Part shown: piece by piece, positions 11,741 to 23,508 of the stretch
Layout of the letters: each line of letters starts with the position of its first letter
How positions within the stretch are numbered: the first letter of the stretch is position 1
The notes under the pieces: generated by a model
The model's database searches: none
Told to the model about the DNA's origin: nothing
Seen by the model: only the letters and a program-made list of their open reading frames with translations
Position numbers and translations under genes: made by a program
Source of the DNA: Durusdinium trenchii
Lineage: Eukaryota; Sar; Dinophyceae; Suessiales; Symbiodiniaceae
Reading direction: 5' to 3'
Assembly (NCBI GenBank): GCA_963970005.1
Contig: CAXAMN010025361.1
Location: 688,274-752,273 of the forward strand
DNA: 64,000 nt

Positions 11741-11879
11741 TGCGCTACAGCAGCTGTGCTATCGTAGGGTCATTTTTGAATATGTTTGAACCTAATAACA
11801 ATAGTTGCTGACCCTTCAGACCTAGAATGTCAAAAATACACTCGCCGCCTGCTACTTACAAACAAAAACCAATATTCAA

Positions 11880-13020
11880 CGGGTGCATACAGACTTCCAA
11901 ACAAGGCTTATAATCCTAAATAACCATTGCATTAAAACAACCATATTTGGCGAAAATCCATTTAATATATCCAAAATTTCCACAAAATTATCGATATATA
12001 ATATATCTAAAAATATAATTCATTTCAAAATTTTTATTCTACGAAATCGACGACAAAGGCAATAATCCTTACATTATAACTAAATTTATTTATTCCATAA
12101 ATATTTAAATATTTTATAAAACTAAAAAAAAAGAGACACGAAAGGTAAAACAACGAAAAAAGAAGAAAATACGAGAAACAAAAACGCAATATTCGATATA
12201 ATAATTAATCCCCTCAAAAGCGATTTTTCATAAATATATATTTATATACATTTTAAATACTCAAATATATATTACATATACTCTCGAAATATTCAAAAAA
12301 ATTCTTAAGAAAACGAATTTACTCCATGGTTCAAATCATCGATAAATATTAAATCGGAATATCATAGGATTTAAATTATCCTAAAATCATAAGAGATTTA
12401 CGAAAGCGTTCCCCAAGAAAAAAATAACGTATTTCATAAAACAAATTCTAAATATATATCCCCTCGAAAAATATCTTTCGCAATTAGAATTTCATATTCA
12501 TTCTTTCTAAATATTCAAGAGGATTTCAATTATCCTAAAAACATAAGAAGCTCACGAAAACGTTCTCCAAAAGAAAATTAATTATAGAAGGAAAGAAGGA
12601 CGGAAAAGGAATCTATATTCAAAAATCAATTCCAAGGGGCCGGAGGGGGAGAAAGGTCTAGATTTAAAAAAAATAAAAAAATCAATTCGAAAGAAAGAAA
12701 AACGTCTATATTAAACGATTAATTATTAAACCCGAACGTCCCCACACTTGCTTCGCAAGACAAACTCAAGATATCCCCTAGCTACCTTTCGTAATATAAA
12801 ATATAATATATTTTCCATATTATATTCATAAAAATATAATCAAAATAATTCAAAATATCAATTAATATCGTATCAATATAATAAAGAAAAAAATATATAA
12901 TCATCCATTTATTCATATGTCCAAATTAATTTAATAAACATAAATATATATTGGTTTCTCCAAATTAATCCAATATATTTATATATTATTAATTATTAAA
13001 TTAGATATTGTCTATATTGA
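11880..13020. other. Very AT-rich tract (right), with an internal direct repeat
   Basis: About 1.1 kb of mostly A/T sequence without a convincing gene. Around 12362-12420 and again around 12518-12578 the same phrase recurs (AGGATTT, AATTATCCTAAAA, CATAAGA, ACGAAA.CGTT then an A-rich run), giving a diverged direct repeat with a period near 156 bases. Several short blocks match the tract at 3739-4260. Confidence 0.68.
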
Positions 13021-13094
13021 TCAATACCCTCAACCCCCCACCACCATTGCTGCTTGAGGTGCACTACGACTATTACGATTATTATTCTTGCAAA

Positions 13095-13175
13095 TTCAAT
13101 TCTAACAATACTATTGCTACTGCTACTGCTCCTGCTGCTGCTACTACTACTCCTGCTGCTACTACTACTACTAGT
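13095..13175. repeat. Trinucleotide repeat (ACT / CTG type)
   Basis: Interrupted runs of TACTGC, CTGCTG and ACTACTACT. The short ORF across it has a Thr/Ala-rich translation explained by the repeat. Confidence 0.75.
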
Positions 13176-13254
13176 TTTTATTGCAGCCTACTTTTCAGAT
13201 TCCCTAAATTATTTGTCAAGGGGATTTTGCTAATTAACACAAAATATTAATAGG

Positions 13255-13395
13255 TAACCCAACCACCACCTAATCATGTTCGAACCCCCACCTAAACATT
13301 GCCGACCGCCAAAACATAGCCCAAATTCCACCTAACAGTTGACCGAGGCACCACCTTAACATGACCGAGACACCGAGACAACATGACACCATGCA
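13255..13395. repeat. Degenerate repeat with CACCTAA / CCGA units
   Basis: Variants of ACCACCTAA followed by CATG or CATTGCCGA recur about six times at 20-25 base spacing. From here to 14180 I see no further gene. Confidence 0.5.
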
Positions 13396-14184
13396 CCGGA
13401 TATAATGTACTTAATATACACATTCTACATAAATTTAATTCGGAGATTCAAGACGGGGCCTTGACACAGAGTATGTGCAATCGTATATATTTGTTGATTG
13501 TGATGTTTTCTGATTCTTATGCACAAATCATACATTTCCCGTTGTGGCTCTTTCTATGTGAAACCTACAATATTTCAAAGGGTTCGAGGCCTGTGAAACA
13601 GCCCGTGGCACTTCTGACATCTTCTGACAGAACTGAAAAGACCACACAAATCTTGCGGGATCCGAGTCTCAGCAGATTGTCCTCTTCGATTTTTTGAGGT
13701 CACTGAATGTATGAGTGACACCTATCAACTCTGCTCACTCTTGGCCAGGTAGAAGGCCGTCCGGCCCTGTCGTGCTTTCCACAGCCAAGCCATCCGAGTC
13801 CAAAGTAGGCTCTCTTCAACTAAGACCTTCGAAAACGCGTCCTCTAGGGCCCAAACCCTTTTGTGGGGTGCGTGGGCTTATCTACAAATATATAAATGTC
13901 TGGCACGATGCAAACACGGTTCATTGCGATATCCGGCGCACATGATGGTAACATTCAGTGAATAGGTAATATGTTCGGGTCCTATGGTGACCTGTCGAAG
14001 GTTAAATGGTTGAAATGGAGATGCTCTACTGTAACCAGTCACGTAGTCAGGTGAGGCAGCGCACCATGAAAGAGTTGCAGTGGCAGCCCGACATAATCTT
14101 CAAAACGTCCAGTTTGACACCTTCAGCTTGTGGAAAAACATAATTGAACAAACAGTGGACAGCCACCTGGAACTGTGTGCCGCT

Positions 14185-14350
14185 GCTTGTCTTTGCGTGC
14201 ACCTTTTTCTTTCCCGGCTGTTTCGTCGTCGTCAGGCGGTCTTGGTCACCATCTGCTGTGCCAACTCCTCCGCCTGCCCGGGTTCAATGCATCTGGACAC
14301 ATATTTGACAAACCTGGAATGTCCTTGAGAAATTCATCATACTCAGATTG
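14185..14350 (-). CDS. Probable exon(s) of an unknown gene
   Basis: Two overlapping minus-strand frames look coding: one reads SEYDEFLKDIPG, the other EPGQAEELAQQMVTKTA and ends with TGA. Their relation (intron, frameshift or chance) is unresolved. The region lies about 470 bases beyond the last DJ-1 exon on the same strand, so it could be the start of the next gene or DJ-1 3' sequence. Confidence 0.28.
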
Positions 14351-14819
14351 TTATGAATTGACAAGTCATACTTCCACTTTGGCGTGGGGTTTGATATCAT
14401 TAATAGACATCACCACACGTCACCAAATGCATTAATTTACAATGATTACTGTAATGGACAGCCTTTCCAACAAAAATATAGACTATAGACCTGTTGTACA
14501 CTCTTGCGGGGGGCCACTCAAACAGTAGGGGCCCGCATCCTCAATGACTCACAGCCTCCCCATATGTTCAATCATGGCCTCACAGTCTTTTCAAGACATG
14601 CAAGTCTCGGCTGGCATGTGTTCGCTTCAGTGTGAATCTCAGAAACTCATTGCCTGAACATCCCCGGCTTTGCACCATACAAGGCCGCCAAACACCCGAA
14701 ACTCCTCAAAAATGCTTTGGCCAAGGCAACCCCCTCGGCCCCAGCAGAAACACTCCCAAAAAATAATCCCACACCACTTGGCTTGTTACCAGCTTTTGCT
14801 TCTTGGTGCGTCGCTATGT

Positions 14820-17800
14820 TTATCTTTTGTTTTGTTCAGTGTCCTGCGCCTTGTCCTTCCCATAGAGTTCTTCGACAATCTTCAAAGCGAACTGCAGCCT
14901 GTGACAATGCCCATCCGGAGCAAGAAATGAGCCCAATTGCTGATGCTGGCATGTTGACCTATAATGACCGATAGCTTCATCACAAGTTCAGTCAGTTGTA
15001 GGCAAACTTCTATGTCTAGTAGCTTTAACATGTGCTTCGAGGAAACCTTGCACCACCCTTAAAACACCAAACCTCACAAACCATCCAACATTAATTAGGC
15101 ATTCACCCCCAAAAAAGACTTGGTCCCTAACCCCCCCGAACAAAAATTATGCAAGTATCATTGCTGGTGGTACTGGTGGTCCAACCAACTCCAACCTTCA
15201 TCCACCGACTGATCCACCTGTCCCACATGCCGTGGGTGTTGAAAGCCGAGTAACGAGGTGCCAGGCCCTTGGCTGGTAATGACGTTGCCATCCACCACCG
15301 CTTGAGCATCCTGACAGAGACTCCGGCACCCGGGCGGCATGGCGCTACCATTGGAGATCGAACTTTGTTTCGGCTCTCTTGACACCACTCGTTCCACAAG
15401 AACGGCTTGGAGACTGATTGGTCGCTCACCTTTTGAAACCACGGTTTGGCCACAAAGCATCCCGAAGAAGGGGAAACTGGATTTGTTTGTTAGAACAGCT
15501 TGAGGACCCGCGATGTAGCAATAAATGGGGCTTTGCGGCCAATAACGAGTCGGTACAGAAGCGATACGTTCCTCGATGGCAGCAACAGTGTCTAGTTCGC
15601 ACCTCACATTGAGAAAACATCTTTTTTCGGCAGGTGCAGTACAACTTCGAGACTCCCTACTTGGAAGGAAGCAAGGTGGACCAAATCGAGGCGCCTTGTG
15701 GCGGTTCTGACAATCAATGAGGCCTGAGAAGTATGCACCCTGGACAGATGGATTCAAGCCGACCTGACGGAACACAAATGCCCTTTGGATCCTTTGGTCT
15801 TGTTGCATCCTTTCGCTCCTTGGGTCCTTGGGCTTCGCTTTGCTTGTGCTTTGCTTTGTTTCTCGGTGAAGGCCGGGGCTGTTGCTGTGCCAAATGTGCT
15901 CAGCATGGCCGGCCTTTCAGATTCTTTCAGCGCCATCTGGACGTTATCCACCCGTGGTCAGCCCGGTGGCGCGTACAGGGAGGGCCAAGAGTGGAAAGCT
16001 TGGAAGTGGAACATGGGAGCTTCCATGAGCTTCCCCAACCCTAATGTAGACTCTTGATTAATAAACCCACCCCAATTGGATGCCAACCCATTGTCACATA
16101 TTGTGACGGGTGCAGGTGGAAGTTCCAAGTGAGAAAAGAAACCTAAGGCAGCTAGTAAGGTACAGGAAGGTACAAAAGCGAACGGCAAACAAGAGAATGG
16201 TCACTTGAAATAACCCGGCGTATGGCCAATTGTTCTCAAGCATCTAATTTATATCCGGATGTCGAAGGTCCTCGAAGGCTTTGTATCTAAGCAAGCCAGA
16301 TCGAACCTGTCTCAGGAAAATCCCATGAGATTCTTGTTTAACTTCTGTCCAGTTAGGCCAAGGGACCGTAGCTAAGTCCGATGGGAATGTGAGAATAGGA
16401 ACTTCTGAGTGAACAGGATGATCATGTGGCGGCGAGAAATTCTCCCTTCATGATAAAGGTTTGCATATGTTTTACAATCCATCTAAAGTTTTCTGCAAGA
16501 ATCCGGAGGGAACGGAGTTGAACCGTTAAACCGAAAGGAGCTGTACTTTAGGATCATCAAAGTCAAGGCATCGTCCTTGATTCTCTTCTTTGATTCAAGT
16601 ATATATGTAATTTACGGTTACAAATGGTTACAGTAAATCAAGAGTCTACATTATGAGCCGGCTTTCGCCAAGTCATTGACATCAGTCGAGATCTCGAAAA
16701 CTACCCTTCGTCCTAATTTGTTCGTGCTGTTTGCAGGATTTCCTGCAAAGCTCCCCCCATCTGGTAACCATCAGCAGCCTTGGGCCTCTCTGTTTGCCAA
16801 CTCACATTAGCAGTATGTAGCAGTCAATTGTCGCAAGTGGGAACCTATATATGTGAAGCAAAGTTGTTGCTGCGATTAGGATTGGGATTCGACCGTTGTT
16901 GCAGACTGGCTGAAAAGATCGAACAGGAACGCAAGGTGGTTGCTCACCGTCAGCGAAACGGGATAAAAGTCGACCTGTTGGAATTATGAAGAACACAAAG
17001 GCCAAAAGGAACTTTGTCAATCCGTTCCAGGATGTTCAAAGCTTTGTGGATACCTGGTACGTACTATAATGTACTCATTTTCTAATCCACCCAACTGTTT
17101 TTCAACACGTTCACGAACGGTTCACTTGCTGGGAAAGAATCCTGTCAACTGCAATCGGCATAGACTAAAACTAGCTTGGCAAACGCACATCCAGGCCACG
17201 CAAATCACATACAGCACGTCAAACAAAAGCTCCGAGCAGGACAGGCGCTGCTCTAAACCACCCTGGGACTGTCCTCTTCACAATCTCGCACCCTCCCCCA
17301 CCACAAAACGACAATTAGAACCCGTTCTCCATAGACAAAAGTTCTCACCAGTCGGGATTGTTGCATCCGCAAGGAAGCAGCGGATCGATGCTGTGCCTGT
17401 AGGGCCTGTAGCCGGTGAATAATGCCAAAAATACTCCATGAATGTCAATATGAACTACATTCACCAGCAAACCACTCAGGAAACCATATAGTATTTATAT
17501 AAGCCTACCCAGGTCACCCAAGAGATCCCAAGAGTAAGTTTTTTGCTTGCATGGAGTGTCTGCTTGTCGTCACACACCCATCGCACTTGGGTCCTTCCAA
17601 CTGGAACCCACCATCTCTTTGAACTTCGGCGCAGGATAGCAGGTGGCGCTGCTCCTTGGTTTGGCACCAAACTCTCATGTCAAGCGAGTGACACATCTAC
17701 CTCCTGGCAAACCTGCATCCAGACTCACACAGTGGCCACCGCGCAAAACACCAAATAAAGGGATATAAATATATAAACGGTAAACCACTATCCCCTTCTT

Positions 17801-20800
17801 ACGGCTGCTCTTCAAAGGCTGCGATTTTGATTTTTACAGCTTTGGTCTCTGTCTATGCAGCGGCTTTTTCTCCATGTGATGTCGTCGCATGGTTTGTGCT
17901 CTGTGTTTCATGGCTTTCAGTCGAACACACCTGAACCTCTCGCCATACTTTGGCCGCCCAACTGAAAGGGACGGTAAGACTGACAGTTGATTGGCTGTTG
18001 AATTGAACTTCCGCATTGGCTGCAGTGACTTCGCAAATCACCATATTCCAGTTACGTCAAAAGTTGAAGGGGTCAATTAGCGGTTCAGCACCTTCCTTGT
18101 TGGCGGTCTTTGGCTGAGAATGAACGTTGAATTTGACCCTGCTCCGTTTGCTTCCTCCACACCAGCGCTGTGCTGCAGAATCAACACACCCCAAGAATCC
18201 GACTAAAATAGAGTGGAAATTCAAACGGGGATCCCCACTGTTGACTGTTGTTGTCTCCCCATCGGACGGCCTGTGCAACAGCGCCAAGCGGCTCTAAGAG
18301 TCCATGTTGGGCGAAGACCACTGCAGGACTTGCGCAAACCGCACAGGTCAAGCGACCACTGAGCTTTTGCTCCTTGTCGCGGAGGAGCAAAAGCATGCAA
18401 AAGCTGCAGCTGCAAGGGTGGATGGGCCACTGGCCCGGTTTGATATCTCTTGCTTATACTCCCTGAAAGAATCATGGAAGTGGAAACCCACCTGTTTGGA
18501 GAGGAAAATCAGTCATCTCAGGGGCCATGCCATCCACTTGCATGATCTTTCAGGCATTTTTCGATGGTCACCAACGCGATACCGTGGTTGCAGGACAGGT
18601 CAACTTCACAGCCCAACTCACATGGTTTGGTGAAGTTCACTCCCTGCTTGCAAAGGACTGAAGGTAGCCTCCCCAAAAAAACATGCCATCCACTTCCATG
18701 TTCGTTGGATAAAGGGTGGGCCATCCACAATAAAGGACTGATAAACACACAGTGACATACGGAAGCACATGGAAGCACGGGGTTTGGGGCCCTTAGGGGT
18801 CAGGTGCAGAAATTGAAACATTAACTAAATTAAGTGTGAACTAACTAACGGTCTTGGCAAGCTCAAACGCACCCAACTCAAGCACATCCAGCCCCGACCG
18901 ACCACGTGGATTCGAGAATCCCTGCCTGCCTGCAGCATCTCCTTGAGAACTTGGTTGTCTCGAAGGTGTTCCGCCCCTGTGACGGGACAGCGCCAGGTTG
19001 CAAGCGAGAACAAGTGGGTGAAGGTCGTTCCACGAAGGAACCACCGGGTAGCGTAGCAGGATTGAGTGAAAGTCTTGGTGCTTAATTGAGGGTGATCCAC
19101 TTTGATACCACCATGGGGAGGAGCAAGAAAGTGCCTCAACCTAGACCTAGGGCACAAAACCAACGCCATGCCATGCATCTCTTGGGTTTCCCAAACGCTG
19201 AACCGTCCGACCGATGCCCATCCAAATCAAAACAGCACGGCCAAGTGTCCCAAAGACAGGCGCCTGGCATCCCCCCTGGTAGTGCGATCGCATCCCAAGC
19301 GACACCTTTGCAGTCGCTGATGTCTTTGTCGGCCACCACCTGCAAATGGGATGGCTGGTGAAGACTGTTTTGCCAAATACTGTAGAGGCGTATGGAGCGG
19401 TCTCGTTGCAGCAAACAACTCTTTTGTCATTTAGGGAGTTCATAGGGCTGGTTGGCCCCTCAACCCTCCTCACCCCACCTGCCTCTCCCTCTTGAAAAAA
19501 GATTGGCAAGATTCGGCATCATCGACTTCGGACCCACCAATTGCCGAAGTCCATCCGCATGAGGTCATGAATCATGATACTTTTTGAAGGAAGCGTCTCG
19601 ACTCGACTGAGGCGTGGCCGAAAGGCGACTGATGCTACCTGGCCAGGCCCCTTCTCAACATGAACATAGGCTTTCTGGATCTGTTCAAGCTTGCTCAACA
19701 TCCCGCACACAAACCAAAATCCTTTGGGTCTGACTGAGCCAGTTTTGGCTACCATTTTGGCCAACCCCTCAATCCCAACTTCCCCACTAAAGGTCTGACT
19801 CCAGACGAAACTTGACCAACATTCAGGAGACAAGGAAAACGCTGCCGCTGCCGCGGCGGCTGCTGCTGCTGCTGCTGTCTTCTTCTACACCTTTTGGGAC
19901 TTGATGTTTCACGAGGCTCAATGCATCGATGTGAACATTTACCAGCGTTTTCAACCGCACTGGACGTCCCGTCCAACCCTTCGCCTTCAACCCGCGCGAC
20001 ATGCGAACTTGCAATGCTTCGCTGCAGCTGGCCACGGTCACCTCCGCACCCGCGCGCGTCAGCACGTCGGTGATGCAGGCCGTTTCAATCTCCTCGGAGT
20101 CTTCAGCGATGGGTACCTAGCAGCAGCGGTTGATTCCGAGGATGCCCGGGGCCTCACCAAGGATCCATAAGGTTGCTTGATGTTTCTTTGATAATGTAGA
20201 TCGGCTCTCGATGAATAAAAGCCTCCCGTGGTCCCGTGGGCACTTGGGGTGGGCTTATTAATCAAGAGTCTACATTTGATTTGATTTAGATTTGGGGAAG
20301 CTCTCACCAAAGCGTGGTTCCGAAAGATGAGCAATCAGTCTCCAAGCCGTTCTTGTGGAACGAGTGGAAAGAAACCCAAAGCCTAAGCCAAGAGAGCCGG
20401 AACAAAGGAACATCCCAAGATTCGAGCCTGCAACTCCACTTAAGGAACGTCCAGCTCAACTGACCAAAATGTTTGTATTTTTGAGCCCTGTTGTCCCGCT
20501 GGAGCTTTTGCAAACATGTCTAATTTGCAGTCCTTCCTTTCCCAGCTATGCTGTCTATGCTTGAAAACATACTAACATACAGTATATCATGGTTGGCATG
20601 AATCTGCGATCGGTCAAGCATTCCGGGGAGGTGGATCTGATTCTCATCCTTCGCAGCTGCAAACATAATCTCTCGAAAGAAAAGCACTGTCGGGGGGGCA
20701 GTGCTCTCGGCAGTGTGTGGAGCCCCTCCAGCTCTCCCCTACAAACCAGGGAGGTTCCACTGGGCAAAACCCCACAAGCCAAGCCACGAGCACGCGCAGC

Positions 20801-20893
20801 ACCCGACCCTCACTGGGCCCGCTCGCGGCGCGGGGGACGCGTGTCGCCCGAGGGGTGCGACTGCTAAAGGCAGGACATTGACTGCAAAGCACC
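14820..20893 (-). CDS. DJ-1/PfpI (ThiJ) family protein
   Basis: The DJ-1 superfamily includes glyoxalases/deglycases and redox sensors with a nucleophilic Cys. Exons: up to 20788 (basic leader ending GRVLRVL), 20116-19985 (VPIAEDSEEIETACITDVLT, then RAGAEVTVAS), 19339-19264 (WDAIALPGGMPGA), 18976-18930 (AEHLRDNQVLKEML), 18372-18293 (LTCAVCASPAVVFAQHGLL; Cys of the nucleophile elbow), 15898-15850 (TATAPAFTEK), 15429-15364 (VSDQSVSK), 15310-about 15247 (AVVDGNVITSQGPGTSL) and 14891-14820 (FALKIVEELYGKDKAQD, stop). Phases agree through the sixth exon with GT and GC donors. The junctions after 15429 are less sure: a second frame reads VLVERVV, and no clean donor joins 15247 to 14891. The leader could target an organelle. 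The 2.4-kb intron 18292-15899 holds a transposon-like element and other exon-like sequence. Either a working gene or a recently damaged one. Confidence 0.78.
16042..16653. mobile_element. 612-bp element with perfect 18-bp terminal inverted repeats
   Basis: The ends are TAATGTAGACTCTTGATT and its exact reverse complement. If the outer TA is a duplicated target, it resembles a Tc1/mariner-type non-autonomous element. No transposase is visible inside. It sits in an intron of the DJ-1 gene. Related single ends occur at 20236-20277 (reverse orientation, sharing about 40 bases) and near 54190 (one mismatch). Confidence 0.75.
16876..18044 (-). CDS. Possible small gene nested in a DJ-1 intron
   Basis: Exons 18044-17931, 17696-17578 and 17396-17349 join in phase with GT donors and AG acceptors. 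The first starts with ATG (MVICEVTAANAEVQF, then SLTVPFSWAAKVWREVQ); the others read RVWCQTKEQRHLLSC and LLPCGCNNPDW, so the product is Cys-rich. A further exon-like stretch at 16974-16876 (FYPVSLTVSNHLAFLFDLF, stop) follows but does not join in the expected phase. Same strand as DJ-1. I do not recognise a family. It could be a nested gene, remnants of another gene or chance. Confidence 0.35.
18518..18656 (-). CDS. Exon-like stretch in a DJ-1 intron
   Basis: Minus-strand reading ELGCEVDLSCNHGIALVTI followed by EKCLKDHASGW and TGA. It lies between two DJ-1 exons that already join in phase, so it is not needed for DJ-1. Function unknown; it may be chance. Confidence 0.25.
20236..20277 (-). repeat. 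Single end of the 16042-16653 element family
   Basis: On the minus strand it reads AATGTAGACTCTTGATTAAT then AAGCCCACCCCAA, matching the left end of the 612-bp element for about 40 bases. No partner end is visible nearby, so this is a truncated copy in opposite orientation. Confidence 0.65.
20303..20412 (+). pseudogene. Inverted partial copy of a DJ-1 exon region
   Basis: The plus strand here repeats DNA around the exon at 15429-15364 (minus strand). Shared blocks include AAGCCGTTCTTGTGGAACG and AGAGAGCCGAAACAAAG-type sequence. The copy lacks four bases before the shared block and carries an extra short segment, so it cannot encode the same peptide. It lies in the DJ-1 intron between exons 20788 and 20116, opposite to the gene. 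Confidence 0.6.
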
Positions 20894-20899
20894 TGGGCT

Positions 20900-22100
20900 C
20901 AAGCGGGCGTCCTAAGGCTCAAGTGTCTTTGATCAAAGGTCCTCCGGTGAAAAATGGCCATGGCAAAATTCACAAGGTCTTCAAATGAGTCTCTTGGGCA
21001 AAAACCTCTCGCACGTCTTCTGGGGTGAAGGCCAGTTTCCTTTTGCCATCGAGCATTTTGCCTCCCTGTGAGTTGCATGTCTGTTTTGTTGACGACAGTC
21101 TTCTTGTGCCAGGTCCTGATCTGTTTCGTGGCGAATCAAAAATCAAATAAATCCAATATTAATTCTGAGTCGTCGTTGAAGCGATGCACTTCTGGACATG
21201 CAAACATTAAGTGAACAACATGTCGCTCCCCGAAAAAAGGGATCCTCAATGAGCTGAGCTTTCACGTACAGGCTCGATAATAAGCTTCAGCATCTTCAAC
21301 CCCCAACTCGATCGTTCACTCGTTGGTCGGCGTTGGAGGATGTTTCAGGCTATGACTTGGGTACGTCAAATTAACAGGTCTCAGTGGGTGATGGCTGCTA
21401 GTGCAGGCCTTTCTCAATGGGGACCCTCCCATTGAACCTTGGTATGGCATGGTGTGCCTGAGGCCTATACAGGTACCTTTTGATGCTTAAACCCCTCACC
21501 CTGCAACGCCGAGCAACAGCTGCCACCAAACCCACGACCAGGCCCGGTCGTGCACGCTTTCCCATTATGTCTACAGCAGGGCCTTTGATTGAATCCAGCC
21601 TTACAATGCCGTGATAACTGCACATGCAGTTTCCTCCCATAGACCTTCTCGTGACATCCAGTCATGCAACACGACTTTGGGTGCGTTCTTCCTGTCCATT
21701 GAATAACTACCTAGTACCTACGAGTATGTTCTTAGCGCGGCGTCAGCAAGACCTTAGAGGCAAAAAACAGCCTAATCTAATCATCGCTTTGTGTCAAAAT
21801 CTTCTGCATGCTCCTTCTGGGCAGTCTAATTGGGCTGCAATGGCTGAAGGCTGCTGACATCTGCCGACTATTGAGAGGTTATTAATTATGGCGTGCGGCA
21901 TAAAGCTTAACATTGGTGTTGGTTAACAAAGGCCAAATGGTCGTGGGCGTACTCCAGTTGCCCATAAGCCAAGAAAATGGCGAAGCCCAAATTCGAAGGT
22001 TGCCTGGTGAGTCTGGGTCTGTGAGGAGGTTGGATTCATGGACACATCCGAAGCAATGCATGCCCAACACCCAACACTTCTACAAAAATACTGTATATAG
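20900..22100. other. Gene-poor stretch upstream of DJ-1
   Basis: No convincing gene. A weak minus-strand Cys-rich exon candidate lies around 21610-21505 (RPCCRHNGKACTTGPG, ending at CAG|GTGAGG). The first DJ-1 exon with an ATG could also be here. Confidence 0.35.
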
Positions 22101-22106
22101 CATGTA

Positions 22107-22310
22107 TGATGTCTAATTAGTCTTGCTCGCAAGTGTTAGTCGCAGCACATTCTGCGCCCTGCCCACTGATGGAACCTCAAATCTAGACCGCCTTCCTGGG
22201 CGGAAGCTGTCCTCCGCACGCCACAAGACCGCAGGCTTTCGCCATGTCAATGGATATGTGGCATCCTTGAGCAAACCCGGTGAATCAAAGACTGGTCTGG
22301 TTAAGGTGGA
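22107..22310 (-). CDS. Possible terminal exon, unknown protein
   Basis: An open minus-strand frame without ATG reads DSPGLLKDATYPLTWRKPAV then FEVPSVGRAQNVLRL and stops at TAG. The opposite strand also carries an ORF here, so the strand call is weak. No family recognised. Confidence 0.28.
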
Positions 22311-22930
22311 TGAGTCTTAACCTGAAGGAGATCCTTCTTTGTCAAGCCAGGAGAACTCCTGGCTGGGCAGGGATGTCCCAAAAGAACTGCAGTTCAGGAA
22401 AGAATTCTTGAATCCAAGCCCCCAACCTTCAAAATGTATGTATGTTGGTCAGGAGATTCAACAACTTCTCTGAAAGCTTCAATCTCGAATCTTGAAGGTT
22501 TGGCCTTGGATTAACTAATTTGTTGAAACCTTGACTCATTGGAGACTCAGCCTCGCCTATTGATCGACAATAGCATTAGCAGCTCCAAGTCCAAGCAGGA
22601 GCGTCGGGAGCGTTTAAACAATCAACGTCCTTTTTAAAGTGCCTTTAGCAATCACATTCTTCTTGGACAGTTTGATACTGAATCAAAAATTACAGACTCT
22701 TTTTGCATTTAGCTGCATTTGAAGTACAATTGTCTGAGCTTCATGACAGCTCCAACTTGCAAAATACTTAAAACCCCCAAAAAAGGTAGGTACATGACGG
22801 GGGCGGGTAGCACATACATTTGTAACATTTTGCCGCCATTGATTATACAAGTCACGGCAGCAGCCTGGGCCGCAATGTAGGTTTGCAGGATTGTGCAGGT
22901 AACATCATGTACATGCTGGCCTGTGTCCAG

Positions 22931-23195
22931 TCAGGCTTGGATCATATCTTTCTGAATCTTTCTTGCGTCATCAGTACAATACTCCACATGCCAGACACAG
23001 AACGGACCCTCCATCCACTCGGCTTGGAAACCCAGAAACGCCCTTCGTCCACTCCGCCGAGAGGATGGCGTGTGTCGAGTCCTTCGGTTTTTCGACGGGC
23101 TCGTAGCCACTGCGTATCTCAGATCTGAACCCAGCATTGGGCATAAGAATAGGTTCCAACCAATTGAGTTTACTATGTTTACTGCTCTTGCCCAA
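22931..23195 (-). CDS. Probable terminal exon(s), unknown protein
   Basis: One frame reads GYEPVEKPKDSTHAILSAEW, another reads FLGFQAEWMEGPFCVWHVEY, CTDDARKIQKDMIQA and TGA. Both look coding, so an intron or frameshift probably lies between. No family recognised. Confidence 0.38.
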
Positions 23196-23508
23196 TGTTT
23201 TTTGGATGAGGAGCTCATGTTCCTATCTGGATGATGTCAAAATAATTCAATCATACACTTGATGAATGCAATGTAACAAACGCAACAAATCAAAGCAGAA
23301 TAGGTGAAGGATGGTGAATGGAACCTTCATCCACATGTGTATCACGTGCAGCCTGCGGTTCATGTCCAGTTCCAGGAAGCTGTTGCGGGGATGTGTGAAT
23401 CAGACTCGCGAGCTGCCTGACTGCTAAATTGCAACGAAAGCCTTCTCGCTCTCATCGTGCAACATGAACAGTGACCCTGTTGGGCATGCATGCTTTATCA
23501 TGCATGCC

